Positions 1-10,020 of a stretch of DNA of 64,000 nucleotides are shown in pieces. Under the pieces are notes generated by a model. The model worked only from the letters and a program-made list of their open reading frames with translations. It was not told the origin of the DNA and did not search any database. How positions within the stretch are numbered: the stretch's first letter is position 1; every line of letters begins with the position of its first letter. Made by a program: the position numbers and the translations under genes. This DNA is from an uncultured Bacilli bacterium. Lineage in GTDB: Bacteria; Bacillota_I; Bacilli_A; RF39; UBA660. Location: the NCBI GenBank assembly GCA_934119955.1, contig CAKOSZ010000001.1, positions 186,001 through 250,000 of the forward strand, read 5' to 3'.

Positions 1-2537
1 CCTTTTATAATTAATCCTTCATATCCACTTAAATATGAAATAAAACTAATATTATTATTTCCTAAATTATCTAAATCATCAGTTAATAAACTTATATTAG
101 CAATATTTTGAATTTTAATATTACTTATTGTAAAATTATTAGCAAATTGTTTAATTCCACTTGTATTTAAGTTATTTGTTGGTTTATATGTAATATTACC
201 ACCTGAATTAATATTATTTGCATTTTCAAAGTTTGCATTCCCATCCAAAGTTAAATTTCTTATTTCAAAATTAGTTTGCAAAATTTTTTCGTCATATTTT
301 TCGGTTTCCATTAAATTAGTATTAGAATTATTTTCTAATACTATTCTTGTATTATTTAATCCATTTCCAATATATTTTATATTACTATATATTTTAATTG
401 GTTCATTAATTATATATTCTTTATTAGAAAAATATATTATTCCTCCACCAAGATTATTTAAAATATCAAGTGCTCTTTTAATTGCTGGTGAATCGTTTGT
501 TTCACCTAAATTTCTTTTTGGTATAACAATACCTTGTGTTTTAATACTTAACAAATAATTTATACTATCTTTGTAAACATTATCAATTTTAATATAATCA
601 TTATTTATTTGTTCATTGTTTCTTACAATATAATTATAATTAGAACTATATTTAGTATAATCATAATTATTCAAAGAAGAAAAATTATTAATATTATTTT
701 TTCTAGATGAATTAAAGTCAATAATATCATTTTTGTTATTTTCTATAACAAATTTATTTATTTGCATATTTTCAGTATCAAAATTAATTTTTTTCCCTGA
801 ATTATTATCATTAATTTTTAAATTTGTAATTTGAGTATTTCTTTTACTATTTATACTTAAATATGGATAGTCATATGTAGTATTATTATTTGATTTTAGC
901 ATATTTTCTATATTAATATTACTAATTTGAGAAAATGATTTATTATCTAAATATATACCTCCATTTGTATATTCTATATCAATTTTATTTGCTTTCAATC
1001 TAACAGAACCATATACTGATAAAGCATTACCGTTTGATCCACTAATTTTTAATTTTCCTATTTCTAAATTTGCACCATACCCAACGCTATATGTTTCTAA
1101 TACCATTGCTGATTTGATATTTAAAGAATTACTATGATAAGTTATATTAGAATTATTTGATAACATTGTATTGTATAATTCAATATCACTTGCCATTTGA
1201 TCTTGTGGACCTCTATATATAAATCCTTCTTTTCCGGAATTATAAACTTTAAAATCCAAATCACTTCCCGTAAATCTGTTATAAGAAGTTACAAAATCAA
1301 GAACATCTGTTTCTTTATATTCACAATATACACCAATTTCAGCAACATTTTTTACAATTACATTATGAATTATAAATCTTTTACCATATTGTTTAATACC
1401 TGAACCTTGTATATTTCCTGACAAATTATATTCTAAGACTTCATTATTATTAATCGCATTAGTTTCTAGTTTTTTACCATTAAATTTAGTGTTTCCATCT
1501 AAAATTAAATTACTTATTGTATAATTTTGTGGTAAATCATCTAATAATTTTTCAAAATCTTTCTTCTCTGTTTCAGTCAAATTATTGTTTAAATAGTTTT
1601 TGTATTTACTATAAAAAGAGGTTTTATCAGTCGTATATTTGTAATCATCAAAACGATATGATATCATCATATCACAATTTGATCCTTCTTTTAATTTAAT
1701 AATTGTATTATTTTTTAAAGAACCAATGTAATTAATATTTTTATATATTATTATAGGTGTTGATATCAAATATTCATTATTTTCAAAATATAATGTTCCA
1801 CCGCCAAGATTATTTAAAGTAGCAAGTGCTCTTTCAATTGCTGGTGAATCATCAGTTTCGCCTAAATTTCTTTTTGGTATAACAATATTATTAGATTGTA
1901 TTAATTCATTAAAAATATCCTGAGTTGTAAATTCTATCAACTCACTTTCTAATTCTTCTAATTGATTTATGACTTTGTATTTTAAACTATATTTATGATT
2001 AATAAGCAAATTATTTAGTTTAATTTCATTATTTGCTGTATCAATAGTATCTACTAGATTATTATTATCATATAAAGAAAAAATATATGAATTAGCATTA
2101 GAATTCTCAACTTTCATAGTAACTACATTCAAGTTTTTTTCAATATTTAAATTACCTAATGATAATTGATCAGGTATTTCTATGGCATTAATATGAGTTA
2201 TTTCAAATTTTTCTGGTAATTTATCTAATTCAATAACATTATTATTTATAGCATTTTTCCAAACACCTGAAATTGATTTATAATATATAATCATATTTGA
2301 TAGTGAATCACTATTAATACTTTTTGATGATAACATAACATGCTCAGTAGTTAAGGCACCACCATATATAATATTGTTATTTGAATCATAAGAACTTTCA
2401 CGATTATATAAATAGTGTCCTATAATATATGTGTTATTATTAATTTCATCAGGTGTATATTCTCTCATTGCATTTACATTTAGGTAGCCACTCAGCATTA
2501 AGACTAAAATAAACAAAAATACCTTTCTTAATTTCAT
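1..2537 (-). CDS. Large secreted protein with tandem beta-helix (pectate-lyase-3-like) domains; runs off the left edge
   Basis: An uninterrupted minus-strand frame of at least 845 codons starts at ATG 2537 and leaves the window still open. The N-terminus (MKLRKVFLFILVLMLSGYL) is a typical Sec signal peptide ending near NVNA. Residues about 150-210 look like a fibronectin-III-type beta domain. Two copies of a unit starting IVIPKRNLGET(D/N)DSPAI follow, at about residues 215 and 667. Each copy continues into an LNNLGGG(T/I).YF stretch, which is the hallmark of the Pectate_lyase_3 / right-handed beta-helix family, and then into Asn-rich parallel repeats. The start overlaps the stop of the upstream 111-aa gene (ATGA), so translation is probably coupled. 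I infer a cell-surface or secreted carbohydrate-binding, lyase or adhesin role; the substrate cannot be told. The C-terminus, including any wall anchor, is outside the window. Confidence 0.82.
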   Translation of the reverse strand, partial: MKLRKVFLFILVLMLSGYLNVNAMREYTPDEINNNTYIIGHYLYNRESSYDSNNNIIYGGALTTEHVMLSSKSINSDSLSNMIIYYKSISGVWKNAINNNVIELDKLPEKFEITHINAIEIPDQLSLGNLNIEKNLNVVTMKVENSNANSYIFSLYDNNNLVDTIDTANNEIKLNNLLINHKYSLKYKVINQLEELESELIEFTTQDIFNELIQSNNIVIPKRNLGETDDSPAIERALATLNNLGGGTLYFENNEYLISTPIIIYKNINYIGSLKNNTIIKLKEGSNCDMMISYRFDDYKYTTDKTSFYSKYKNYLNNNLTETEKKDFEKLLDDLPQNYTISNLILDGNTKFNGKKLETNAINNNEVLEYNLSGNIQGSGIKQYGKRFIIHNVIVKNVAEIGVYCEYKETDVLDFVTSYNRFTGSDLDFKVYNSGKEGFIYRGPQDQMASDIELYNTMLSNNSNITYHSNSLNIKSAMVLETYSVGYGANLEIGKLKISGSNGNALSVYGSVRLKANKIDIEYTNGGIYLDNKSFSQISNINIENMLKSNNNTTYDYPYLSINSKRNTQITNLKINDNNSGKKINFDTENMQINKFVIENNKNDIIDFNSSRKNNINNFSSLNNYDYTKYSSNYNYIVRNNEQINNDYIKIDNVYKDSINYLLSIKTQGIVIPKRNLGETNDSPAIKRALDILNNLGGGIIYFSNKEYIINEPIKIYSNIKYIGNGLNNTRIVLENNSNTNLMETEKYDEKILQTNFEIRNLTLDGNANFENANNINSGGNITYKPTNNLNTSGIKQFANNFTISNIKIQNIANISLLTDDLDNLGNNNISFISYLSGYEGLIIK

Positions 2538-2869
2538 ATATTCTCCTTTTCTAATTTTGCTTTAACATTTTTATTTTCAAAAACAATAATTACTTCTTGT
2601 ATGTCTTCTAATTCACCATAATAAACTGCATTGTTATCATATGTACAAAGAACCATATTATTTAAAAGTTGAATTTCCTTATATTTAACTTTTTTATCAT
2701 TATTGTAAACTTCTAATAATCTATCAGTGGAATACTCATCATCAACTTTTTTAATTCTTACGATATAATTAGTTTGATTATTAGAACTATATAATTTAAT
2801 TAAAAAGAAAATAGATATAAATGTTAGAAAAATCAGAAAAATTATTTTTAATATTTTATTTGGTTTCAT
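2534..2869 (-). CDS. Small single-pass membrane protein of unknown function
   Basis: This 111-residue protein has a Lys-rich N-terminus and one hydrophobic segment (about residues 8-26, IIFLIFLTFISIFFLIKLY), then a soluble charged region of about 85 residues. I recognise no family. The stop (TGA 2536-2534) overlaps the ATG of the downstream secreted beta-helix gene, so the two are probably co-translated and may work together at the membrane. An in-frame TGA lies two codons before ATG 2869, which fixes this as the first possible start. The only good Shine-Dalgarno (AGGAGGA) lies about 30 nt upstream, unusually far, so the start is less certain than the frame. Confidence 0.6.
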   Translation of the reverse strand: MKPNKILKIIFLIFLTFISIFFLIKLYSSNNQTNYIVRIKKVDDEYSTDRLLEVYNNDKKVKYKEIQLLNNMVLCTYDNNAVYYGELEDIQEVIIVFENKNVKAKLEKENI

Positions 2870-3157
2870 ACTTCAACTATTACAATTGTACTTACAACTG
2901 TTCCTCCTAATAAGTATTGTTTGTATTAATATTTATTATTAACGTATATTTTTTTATTTTCTATAAAAAGTAATTTTATACTTACTTTTATAATAAAAAT
3001 ATATTTAAACTCTATTATTTATATTTATACCATCATTATATTTTAATTTTAAAGAAAAAGCAATATCATTACTTTAAAACTTTATTTAATTAAAATAATT
3101 ATCTATAAAAAAACTAAACCAAAATCTTTTTTATTAGTCTAGTCTTTATATTAATTA

Positions 3158-6100
3158 TTATTTAAATAAATCTATTAGGTAGTAAATAAAGTGTTTTTCT
3201 AAGCCTTTAAATTCTAGAATAACTGATAGTCTTAGATTACTATAATTAAATTTAAAGTTTTTGCTTATCTTATATGATTTCATGAATAATTCTTCTTTGT
3301 TAATTGTTCTTGACTTATCCATATTAAATATTAATTCTATTTTATCTTTGGTTTGAATAGATTTTTCTATTCCTATTTCCTTAGCTAATTTTTCAAACCA
3401 TTCTTCTAGCATATAAATTTCAATTTCTTTATCAATTTTACCGAATCTATCTTCAAATTCTGTTTTTACTTCTTGTAGTTTATCATAACTATCTATTGTA
3501 CTTATTAGTTTATGAATTTCTATTTTTAAATCTGCTTCATCTGTATATTTATCATCTATATGAGTAGTTACATTTATAATTGGTTTTTCATCTTTTACTT
3601 CTTCTTCTTTAATTGGTTCACCTTTTAAAAGTTTTATTTCATCATCAAGTATTTTTAAATATAAATCTATTCCTACTGTATCCATGAAACCTGCTTGATC
3701 AGAACCTAATATATCTCCTGCTCCTCTTATTGATAAATCTCGATTTGCTATATAGTATCCACTTCCAAGTTCTGTAAATTCTTTTAAAACATTTAATCTT
3801 TTAATAGCAGTTTCACCTAGTATTTTATTTTCTTTATACATAAGATATGCATAGGCAATTTTATTACTTCTACCTACTCTTCCTCTTATTTGATATAACT
3901 GTGAAAGTCCAAAACGATCAGCATCTAAAACTATTAAGGTATTAGCATTTGGAATATCTATCCCCGTTTCTATTATAGTTGTTGAAAGTAAAATATCATA
4001 TTCATGATTAATAAATTTAATCATCCTATCTTCTAGTTCTACCTTAGTTAGTCTTCCATGGGCAACTACAATTCTTGCATTTGGAACTAATTTTTGAATT
4101 TCATCTTTTTTGCTATCAATTGTTTCTACTCTATTATAAAGGATAAAAACTTGCCCATCTCTTAACATTTCTTTTACTATGGCATCTTTTATTAAATTAT
4201 CTTGTTCATAGACAACATAAGTTTGAATAGGAAATCTATTAACAGGTGGAGTTTTAATAACTGATAAAGAACGAATTCCTACAATTGACATTTGTAAAGT
4301 CCTAGGTATTGGAGTTGCTGTTAAAGTTAAAACATCAACGTTGGCTTTATATTGTTTTAGTTTTTCTTTATGTGCTACGCCGAATCTTTGTTCTTCATCA
4401 ATTACTAAAAGTCCTAAATCACATGGTTTTATATCATTACCAAGTAATCTATGAGTTCCAATTACAATATCAATTACTCCTGTTTCTAAGCCTTCTAAAA
4501 TTTCTTTGGTTTTCTTTGGAGTTGTAAATCTATTTAATAGTTCTATTTTAACAGGAAAGTTTTTGAATCTATCAAGAGCACTTTGATATTGTTGACTTGA
4601 TAAAATGGTAGTTGGACAAAGGTATAATACTTGTTTACCATCATATACTGCTTTAAACATTGCTCGAAATGCTACTTCGGTTTTACCAAAGCCAACATCA
4701 CCACACAACAGTCTATCCATTGGTTTTACTGATTCCATATCTTTTTCAATTTCTCTAAATGAGTTTATTTGATCAATTGTTGGAGTATATGAAAATTCTT
4801 CATAAAACTCTTCATGATATTTAGTATCTTTGGAAAAAGCAAATCCTTTTTGCATTTGTCTTGTAGCATATAATTTAATTAATTTATCAGCAATATCCCT
4901 GACTTTACTAATGATTCTTTGCTTATTCTTCTTCCACTCTAAACTACCTAGTCCATTTATCTTAGGTAATATTCCTTCTCTTCCTGAGTATTTACTAATA
5001 AGTTCTATTTTTTCAACTGGAATATATAGTTTATCATCACCTTTATATAAGACTTCTATATAATCTTTTTTTAAATCATTTAGTTTTAAAGTTTTTATGC
5101 CATTATAAATACCTATACCATTTATACTGTGTACTACATAATCACCTATTTCTAGTTTATTAATGTTTTCTATTTTAGTTGCATATTTGAACTTAGTTTT
5201 ATATTTTTTCTTAGTTAGACTAACATTAAATAAATCTTTATCAGTTAAAATAACTGTATTTTCATAGATAAATCCTTTGGGAAAGTCTAATTTTATAATA
5301 TTTACTAAAATATCATTTAAGTTAAACTCATCGGTTAAAATATAAGGAACATTTAAATATTTTATAAAGTTTTTAATTTGATATTCTTTTAGGCAAATTA
5401 TTACTTGTTTATGTTCTGTTAAAACATTTTTTAGATAAGTATTTATTATATCTATGTTTTCATGGAACTTAGGTACTGCTTTTATTTTAAAATCATAATA
5501 TTCTTTGAATTTGTGATCTGGTATAATATTATCTATATTTAAGTAATGAATAACTTTGTTAATATCTAAAATATCTAGACTAAACATATAATTTCCATGA
5601 TAATTTTTATCGTGTATTTTATATTCTTTTATATCATCTAACATTTTTAAATAGTAACTTTTAAGTCTTACATAATCTTTAACAATAATAGTTTGATTAT
5701 CTAAGTAATCAGTTATATTAACTGCATCTAAATAATTATTTAAATATTTTTGTTTTCTCTCATCCTCTTTTAAATTATTGTAATTAGCAAGTAAAAACTC
5801 AGTAAATGGATAGATAGTTATTTCTTCTTTGTTATTAATACTTTTTTGAGTATCTTCATCAAATTCTGTAATTCTATCTATTTCATCACCAAAAAATTCT
5901 ATTCTTATGGGATGATTCATTGAAACAGGAAATATATCTATTATAAATCCTCTTACTCCTATTTCCCCGGTTGTTGTTACTATTGTTTCTCTCTTATATC
6001 CCATGTTGTATAATTTTTCTATTATTTTTTGTTGATTTTTTTCTTCTCCTACTTTTAAAGTTAAAATATTATCTTGATATACTTTTTTAGGCGGTAAGTA

Positions 6101-6439
6101 TCTTAAATAACCTGTTAAGTTAGTAATAATTATTTTTTTGGTATTTGTTAATAATTCATTTAAGGTTTCCAGTCTTGTTACCATCAAATCTGGTGATATA
6201 CTAATAGATTCACTTGTTAAAAAATCATCCATTGGAAAGAAAAGTACTTCGTTGTTGATACCAGAAATATTATTTAAAACAATATTTGCTTCGGTTAAGG
6301 TTGATGTTAATAATAAAATGCTTTTATCTGTTTTTCTAGTTAGACTATCTAAATATAGACAAAAAGACTCATCAGTCATTCCTGATAAGCCAATATTTTC
6401 ATTTTTAATTGGTATAAATAATTCATCAATTCTTCTCAT
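3158..6439 (-). CDS. mfd: Transcription-repair coupling factor Mfd
   Basis: Mfd removes RNA polymerase stalled at DNA damage and recruits UvrABC. The 1093-residue protein is slightly shorter than the usual 1150-1180. It shows the expected order: a UvrB-like N-terminal part, an RNA-polymerase-interacting domain near residue 430 (GDYVVHSINGIGIYNG), and a RecG-like superfamily 2 motor. The motor carries Walker A GFGKTE near residue 575, a DEEQ box (DEEQRFG) near 678, and motif VI QIRGRVGRS. A TRCF domain closes the C-terminus. ATG 6439 has GGAGAG 6-7 nt upstream and lies inside the end of pth (14-nt overlap), so the two are co-transcribed, as the pth-mfd pair is in many Bacilli. Confidence 0.97.
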   Translation of the reverse strand: MRRIDELFIPIKNENIGLSGMTDESFCLYLDSLTRKTDKSILLLTSTLTEANIVLNNISGINNEVLFFPMDDFLTSESISISPDLMVTRLETLNELLTNTKKIIITNLTGYLRYLPPKKVYQDNILTLKVGEEKNQQKIIEKLYNMGYKRETIVTTTGEIGVRGFIIDIFPVSMNHPIRIEFFGDEIDRITEFDEDTQKSINNKEEITIYPFTEFLLANYNNLKEDERKQKYLNNYLDAVNITDYLDNQTIIVKDYVRLKSYYLKMLDDIKEYKIHDKNYHGNYMFSLDILDINKVIHYLNIDNIIPDHKFKEYYDFKIKAVPKFHENIDIINTYLKNVLTEHKQVIICLKEYQIKNFIKYLNVPYILTDEFNLNDILVNIIKLDFPKGFIYENTVILTDKDLFNVSLTKKKYKTKFKYATKIENINKLEIGDYVVHSINGIGIYNGIKTLKLNDLKKDYIEVLYKGDDKLYIPVEKIELISKYSGREGILPKINGLGSLEWKKNKQRIISKVRDIADKLIKLYATRQMQKGFAFSKDTKYHEEFYEEFSYTPTIDQINSFREIEKDMESVKPMDRLLCGDVGFGKTEVAFRAMFKAVYDGKQVLYLCPTTILSSQQYQSALDRFKNFPVKIELLNRFTTPKKTKEILEGLETGVIDIVIGTHRLLGNDIKPCDLGLLVIDEEQRFGVAHKEKLKQYKANVDVLTLTATPIPRTLQMSIVGIRSLSVIKTPPVNRFPIQTYVVYEQDNLIKDAIVKEMLRDGQVFILYNRVETIDSKKDEIQKLVPNARIVVAHGRLTKVELEDRMIKFINHEYDILLSTTIIETGIDIPNANTLIVLDADRFGLSQLYQIRGRVGRSNKIAYAYLMYKENKILGETAIKRLNVLKEFTELGSGYYIANRDLSIRGAGDILGSDQAGFMDTVGIDLYLKILDDEIKLLKGEPIKEEEVKDEKPIINVTTHIDDKYTDEADLKIEIHKLISTIDSYDKLQEVKTEFEDRFGKIDKEIEIYMLEEWFEKLAKEIGIEKSIQTKDKIELIFNMDKSRTINKEELFMKSYKISKNFKFNYSNLRLSVILEFKGLEKHFIYYLIDLFK

Positions 6440-7010
6440 TGTTAACTCTCCAATTATTGTTATTATATTTACTCATTAAATCATTAAAAGGTAAAATTAA
6501 ATAATCATTTATAATATCAAAAACTATTGGTTCTAATTCTTTTAATTTCTGTTTGTCTGTTTCATTAAATTTTCCTAAAACATAGTCAGCAGTATTTATA
6601 CTTTTGTTTTTATCTATTCCTATTTTTAAACGTTTAAAGTCTTCGGTTTTTAAATTTAATATTATATTTTTTATGCCATTATGTCCACCTGACGAACCAG
6701 TTTCTTTAAGTTTAATTTTAGCAATTTCCATATCTAAATCGTCATGAATTATTAAAATATCAGTTGATTTTATTTTAAAATAATTACTATATTTAATAAC
6801 TACTTCTCCGGATAAATTCATAAATGACAATGGTTTTAGAAAAATTATTTCTTCATTATTTATTTTAGTTCTAGTATATAAACCACCAAATTTTTCTTTA
6901 AATGTTAAATTTAGGGAATTACAAATACTATCAATATAGTAAAAACCTACATTATGTCTTGTATTGTTATATTCATTTCCTGGATTTCCAAGTCCTACAA
7001 TGAGTTTCAT
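6426..7010 (-). CDS. pth: Peptidyl-tRNA hydrolase
   Basis: Pth releases tRNA from peptidyl-tRNA that has dropped off the ribosome. Visible family motifs are KLIVGLGNPG at the N-terminus, NTRHNVGF with the catalytic His near residue 20, FLKPLSFMNLSG, HDDLDM and SSGGHNGI. I place the start at ATG 7010 (194 aa). A possible GTG three codons upstream overlaps the Shine-Dalgarno AGAGGTG that serves the ATG. The upstream decayed phosphotransferase ends at 7016, with its stop inside that same ribosome binding site, so the two genes were probably once coupled. The 3' end overlaps mfd. Confidence 0.96.
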   Translation of the reverse strand: MKLIVGLGNPGNEYNNTRHNVGFYYIDSICNSLNLTFKEKFGGLYTRTKINNEEIIFLKPLSFMNLSGEVVIKYSNYFKIKSTDILIIHDDLDMEIAKIKLKETGSSGGHNGIKNIILNLKTEDFKRLKIGIDKNKSINTADYVLGKFNETDKQKLKELEPIVFDIINDYLILPFNDLMSKYNNNNWRVNNEKN

Positions 7011-7015
7011 TTTAG

Positions 7016-7641
7016 TCACCTCTTTTTATTTTTTATGTTAATTAGTATTTCATCTAATCTATTTTGAAGCCAATTACACATTTTTATGTTATCACTTAAC
7101 GTATTTTCATATAATTCTTTTAGTCCTATATGAGTTGATAACAATTTATCACATCTAGATTATCTTGTTCATTATAATGTTTTTGATAATATTCAACTTT
7201 TTTTTTTCATACATAAAAGCCAAGTACTCCAAAAATAAGCATTAGCAATTTCCATTAAAGGATCGCCATAACTCGCTAAATTCCAATCGATAATTCCAGT
7301 TATTTTTAAATTATTAACTAAAATATTATTTGATCCAAAATCTTTATGTAATAGTTTTCTTGTTTCTTTACAAAAAGGTAAAAGATTTTTAAAAGTTAAA
7401 ATTGCTTCTTCTAATAAAGATTTATCAAGATAATCTTTTTGATAAATTATATTTCATTTATAGTTATTACTAAAAATATCAAGTAAATAATCTTTACCAG
7501 TTTGAAAAAAGCATTATTAGTATTAATATCAATTACACCATAACCTGTTGTATTTTTTATATCAAATTTATTTATTTCTTTCATTATTTTAAAAATATCA
7601 GGAAGAAGTTTCTCTATCACTTCTTTTTTATAATTAACCAT
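7016..7641 (-). pseudogene. Decayed aminoglycoside/choline phosphotransferase-family gene
   Basis: Translating the minus strand in pieces gives one recognisable APH-fold protein broken by several lesions. The start is ATG 7641 behind AGGTGATT, in a VIEKLLPDIFKIMKEINKFD segment. A frameshift near 7507 is followed by an in-frame TGA near 7456. The catalytic part then reads LLHKDFGSNNILVNN and ITGIIDWNLASYGDPLMEI. These are the Brenner HxDxxxxN motif and the DxD-like metal site of APH kinases. A frameshift in a run of A near 7200 and another near 7165 follow. The end reads GLKELYEN and NWLQNRLDEIL, and the final TGA falls in the pth ribosome binding site. No intact product is possible, although the key kinase motifs survive, so inactivation looks recent. 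Confidence 0.85.
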
Positions 7642-7647
7642 AATCAC

Positions 7648-8364
7648 CTATTCAAACATTTTAAGTACTTCATCTGTATATGATGAGTCATTTTCATGAA
7701 TATATAAATTATCTAATATTTTTAAACCAGTTTTACCATTCTTGGTAGCCATTATCATAAATAATTTAGATTCTTTATTTTTAAAAGGAAAAATAAATCT
7801 TATTTTTTTAGGTTCTAAGTTATATTGCTTTAATTTTTCTATTATTTCAATAAATCTCTCTGTTCGATGAACCATATAAAAAGAAGCATTATTTTTTAAA
7901 AGATATTTTACTGTTTTTAATAAATCATCAAAAGTTAGATTCTCTTCATGACGAGCAGTTGATTTTATATTATTTTTATTTAAATACTTGTTATCATTTA
8001 CTTTAAAATAAGGAGGATTGACTGTAATTACATCAAACGTATCACTTGGAAAGATTTTGTTTAATTCTTTTACATCATAGTTTAAAATTGTAATTTGTTC
8101 TCCTAAATTATTTATTTTTATTGTTTTTATAGCCAAATTATATATTTCTTTTTGAAGTTCTACTCCTATTATTTGGTTTTTAGTTTTGGTAGATAATATT
8201 AAAGGAATTGGAGCATTTCCAGTACATAAATCAAGTATTTTTTTATCACTAAGTTTAATATCTACAAAACTCGGTAAAATAACTGATTCTAAGGAAAATT
8301 TAAAATAGTCATTATCTTGATATATTTTTAAATTTTTTCCTACTAAGTCATTTAATACTTCCAT
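7648..8364 (-). CDS. trmN6: tRNA1(Val) adenine-N6 methyltransferase family protein (YabB/TrmN6-like)
   Basis: This 238-residue class I SAM-dependent methyltransferase has a SAM-binding loop (LDLCTGNAPIPLIL) near residue 45 and the catalytic NPPYF motif near residue 116, the signature of N6-adenine methyltransferases. Its place directly after ricT and holB matches yabB in Bacillus. It starts immediately after the ricT stop, using AGAGGT inside the end of ricT as ribosome binding site. The family modifies A37 of a tRNA in Escherichia coli; the exact tRNA target here is inferred only. Confidence 0.9.
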   Translation of the reverse strand: MEVLNDLVGKNLKIYQDNDYFKFSLESVILPSFVDIKLSDKKILDLCTGNAPIPLILSTKTKNQIIGVELQKEIYNLAIKTIKINNLGEQITILNYDVKELNKIFPSDTFDVITVNPPYFKVNDNKYLNKNNIKSTARHEENLTFDDLLKTVKYLLKNNASFYMVHRTERFIEIIEKLKQYNLEPKKIRFIFPFKNKESKLFMIMATKNGKTGLKILDNLYIHENDSSYTDEVLKMFE

Positions 8365-9144
8365 TTATAAAGTTACCTCTTCTTGAATATGTTCTGTATT
8401 CTCAATTTTTATTTTTCTTGTAAATATATCTACTTCTACAACCTTATAATTTGCTCCCTTATATTTATAAGTATCACCTACACTTGGTAAATCTTTTTTT
8501 AAAGTAGTATAGGTTTCATCTTCATAAGAAAGACAACATAAAAGGCGCCCACATACTCCATTTATTTTAGTTGGATTCAAAGCAAGCATTTGATTTTTAG
8601 CCATATTTATAGTAACACTATTTAAATCACTTAAAAAACTATTACAACATAAAAATCTTCCGCATGGACCAATTCCTCCCACACTTCTAGCTTTATCTCT
8701 TATTCCTATTTGTCTTAATTCTATTCTTGTTTTATAAATTGCTGCTAATCTTTTGGCAAGTTCTCTAAAATCTATTCTATCATCGGCTGTAAAATTAAAC
8801 AATAATTGTTTTTTATCAAAAGTAAAACTAGCATCTAAAATATTCATTTCTAAATTTAATTCTTTTACTAAGTCCTTGGCTTTTTTTAAAGCAAATTTAG
8901 CATCTTGAATATTTCTAAAATGAATTTTTTTGTCTTTTTCCGTTGCTATTCTTAAAACATTTTTTAGAGGATTAACTAAAATACTTTCATCTATTTCTTT
9001 ATTTTCTAGAAAAACTGTTCCTATTTGTTCGCCTCTTTCTGTTTCAACTAATACTAACATATCTTTTTTTATTTCACAACCATTAGGATCAAAATAATAA
9101 ACTCTTCCTGAATCACTAAATTTAATACCTGCAACGCTTTTCAT
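8365..9144 (-). CDS. ricT: RicT (YaaT), PSP1-domain regulator
   Basis: This 259-residue PSP1/YaaT family protein carries two cysteine motifs, CGRFLCC near residue 160 and CGRLLCC near 196. In Bacillus RicT these cysteines help the RicA-RicF-RicT complex bind iron-sulfur clusters. That complex works with RNase Y in mRNA maturation and influences competence, biofilm formation and sporulation. The start shares a base with the holB stop (TAATG) and has a strong AAAGGCGGTGAT. ricA and ricF are not in this window, so whether the complex forms is unknown. Confidence 0.94.
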   Translation of the reverse strand: MKSVAGIKFSDSGRVYYFDPNGCEIKKDMLVLVETERGEQIGTVFLENKEIDESILVNPLKNVLRIATEKDKKIHFRNIQDAKFALKKAKDLVKELNLEMNILDASFTFDKKQLLFNFTADDRIDFRELAKRLAAIYKTRIELRQIGIRDKARSVGGIGPCGRFLCCNSFLSDLNSVTINMAKNQMLALNPTKINGVCGRLLCCLSYEDETYTTLKKDLPSVGDTYKYKGANYKVVEVDIFTRKIKIENTEHIQEEVTL

Positions 9145-10013
9145 TAAATCACCGCCTTTGATACTTCTATTATAAACCTATCCATGAATAAATTTATATT
9201 TAAGTATGGTTTTTCTGTTAGTTTATCTTTAAATATAACTATTTTATTTAAATAAATAATTAAATCATTCAAAGATAATTCTTGTAAATTTTCTTTTATT
9301 ATATCATAATAAGTAAAGTTATCATCGATTATTTCATTTCTTCTATTTATCTCCTTATCTAAAATGTTTTCTAGAATCTGAAAAGATTTCAAAATATCTT
9401 CCCTGGTTGGATAAATAGTTAAATAATTTTTTTTTAAATAAGCAATGGCTGACTCTTTTTTTGTATTAATCAATTTTAAAAAATCAAGATTAGTTGATAT
9501 TTCTTCCTTAGTATAATTAATTTTTTTATGGCTTTTTAACTCAATTAACTGGCATCTTGATATTATTGTTTCAAGTAATTGATTTTTGTTTGTTGTAATT
9601 AAAATAGCATAGATACCTTCCACTGGTTCTTCAATAAATTTAAGTAATGAATTAGAAGCACTGTCATTCATTTTTTCTGCCTCTTTAATTATGTATACTT
9701 GATTAGTATTGTTAGATGATTTTAAACTTAAATCTTTTTGTAAATTTAGTATTTGTTCTTTTTTTATTAATTTTCCAGTTGGTTCTATTACTTTTAAATC
9801 TTCATAATAGTTTTCATCTATTAAATGACAAATATTGCATGAACAATTTGAATTATTTGATAAATGATCTTTGCAAATTAACATTTTTGTAAATGATAAA
9901 ATAAGAGGATAACTTGAATTAACATCATCCACTTCAAATATATATGCATGAAAATACTTTTTTAAATTTATCGCATAATCATAGAATTTAGTATTTTTAT
10001 AATCATCTAACAT
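9144..10013 (-). CDS. holB: DNA polymerase III delta-prime subunit
   Basis: This clamp-loader subunit has 289 residues. The N-terminal AAA+-like domain lacks a functional Walker A, as expected for delta-prime, but keeps the zinc-binding cysteines (CSCNIC near residues 57-62) and NSLLKFIEEP. An SRC motif (ISRCQLIEL) replaces the arginine-finger region. It sits between bofA and ricT as in Bacillus, although tmk, yaaQ and ricA/yaaR-type genes that often lie nearby are absent. Start ATG 10013 is preceded by TAGGTGAA. Confidence 0.93.
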   Translation of the reverse strand: MLDDYKNTKFYDYAINLKKYFHAYIFEVDDVNSSYPLILSFTKMLICKDHLSNNSNCSCNICHLIDENYYEDLKVIEPTGKLIKKEQILNLQKDLSLKSSNNTNQVYIIKEAEKMNDSASNSLLKFIEEPVEGIYAILITTNKNQLLETIISRCQLIELKSHKKINYTKEEISTNLDFLKLINTKKESAIAYLKKNYLTIYPTREDILKSFQILENILDKEINRRNEIIDDNFTYYDIIKENLQELSLNDLIIYLNKIVIFKDKLTEKPYLNINLFMDRFIIEVSKAVI

Positions 10014-10020
10014 TATTCAC

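Noticed and set aside
2534..2545. Possible use of TGA as tryptophan (Mollicutes code 4)
   Set aside because: yidC, ychF, the peptide maturase and the ABC ATPase all end at TGA at the expected protein end, often with ATGA overlaps, and Trp is encoded by TGG.
2870..2940. Short frame ending GGTVVSTIVIVEV just upstream of the 111-aa gene
   Set aside because: No start codon follows the AGGAGGA in that frame before the stop, so no translated product can be supported.
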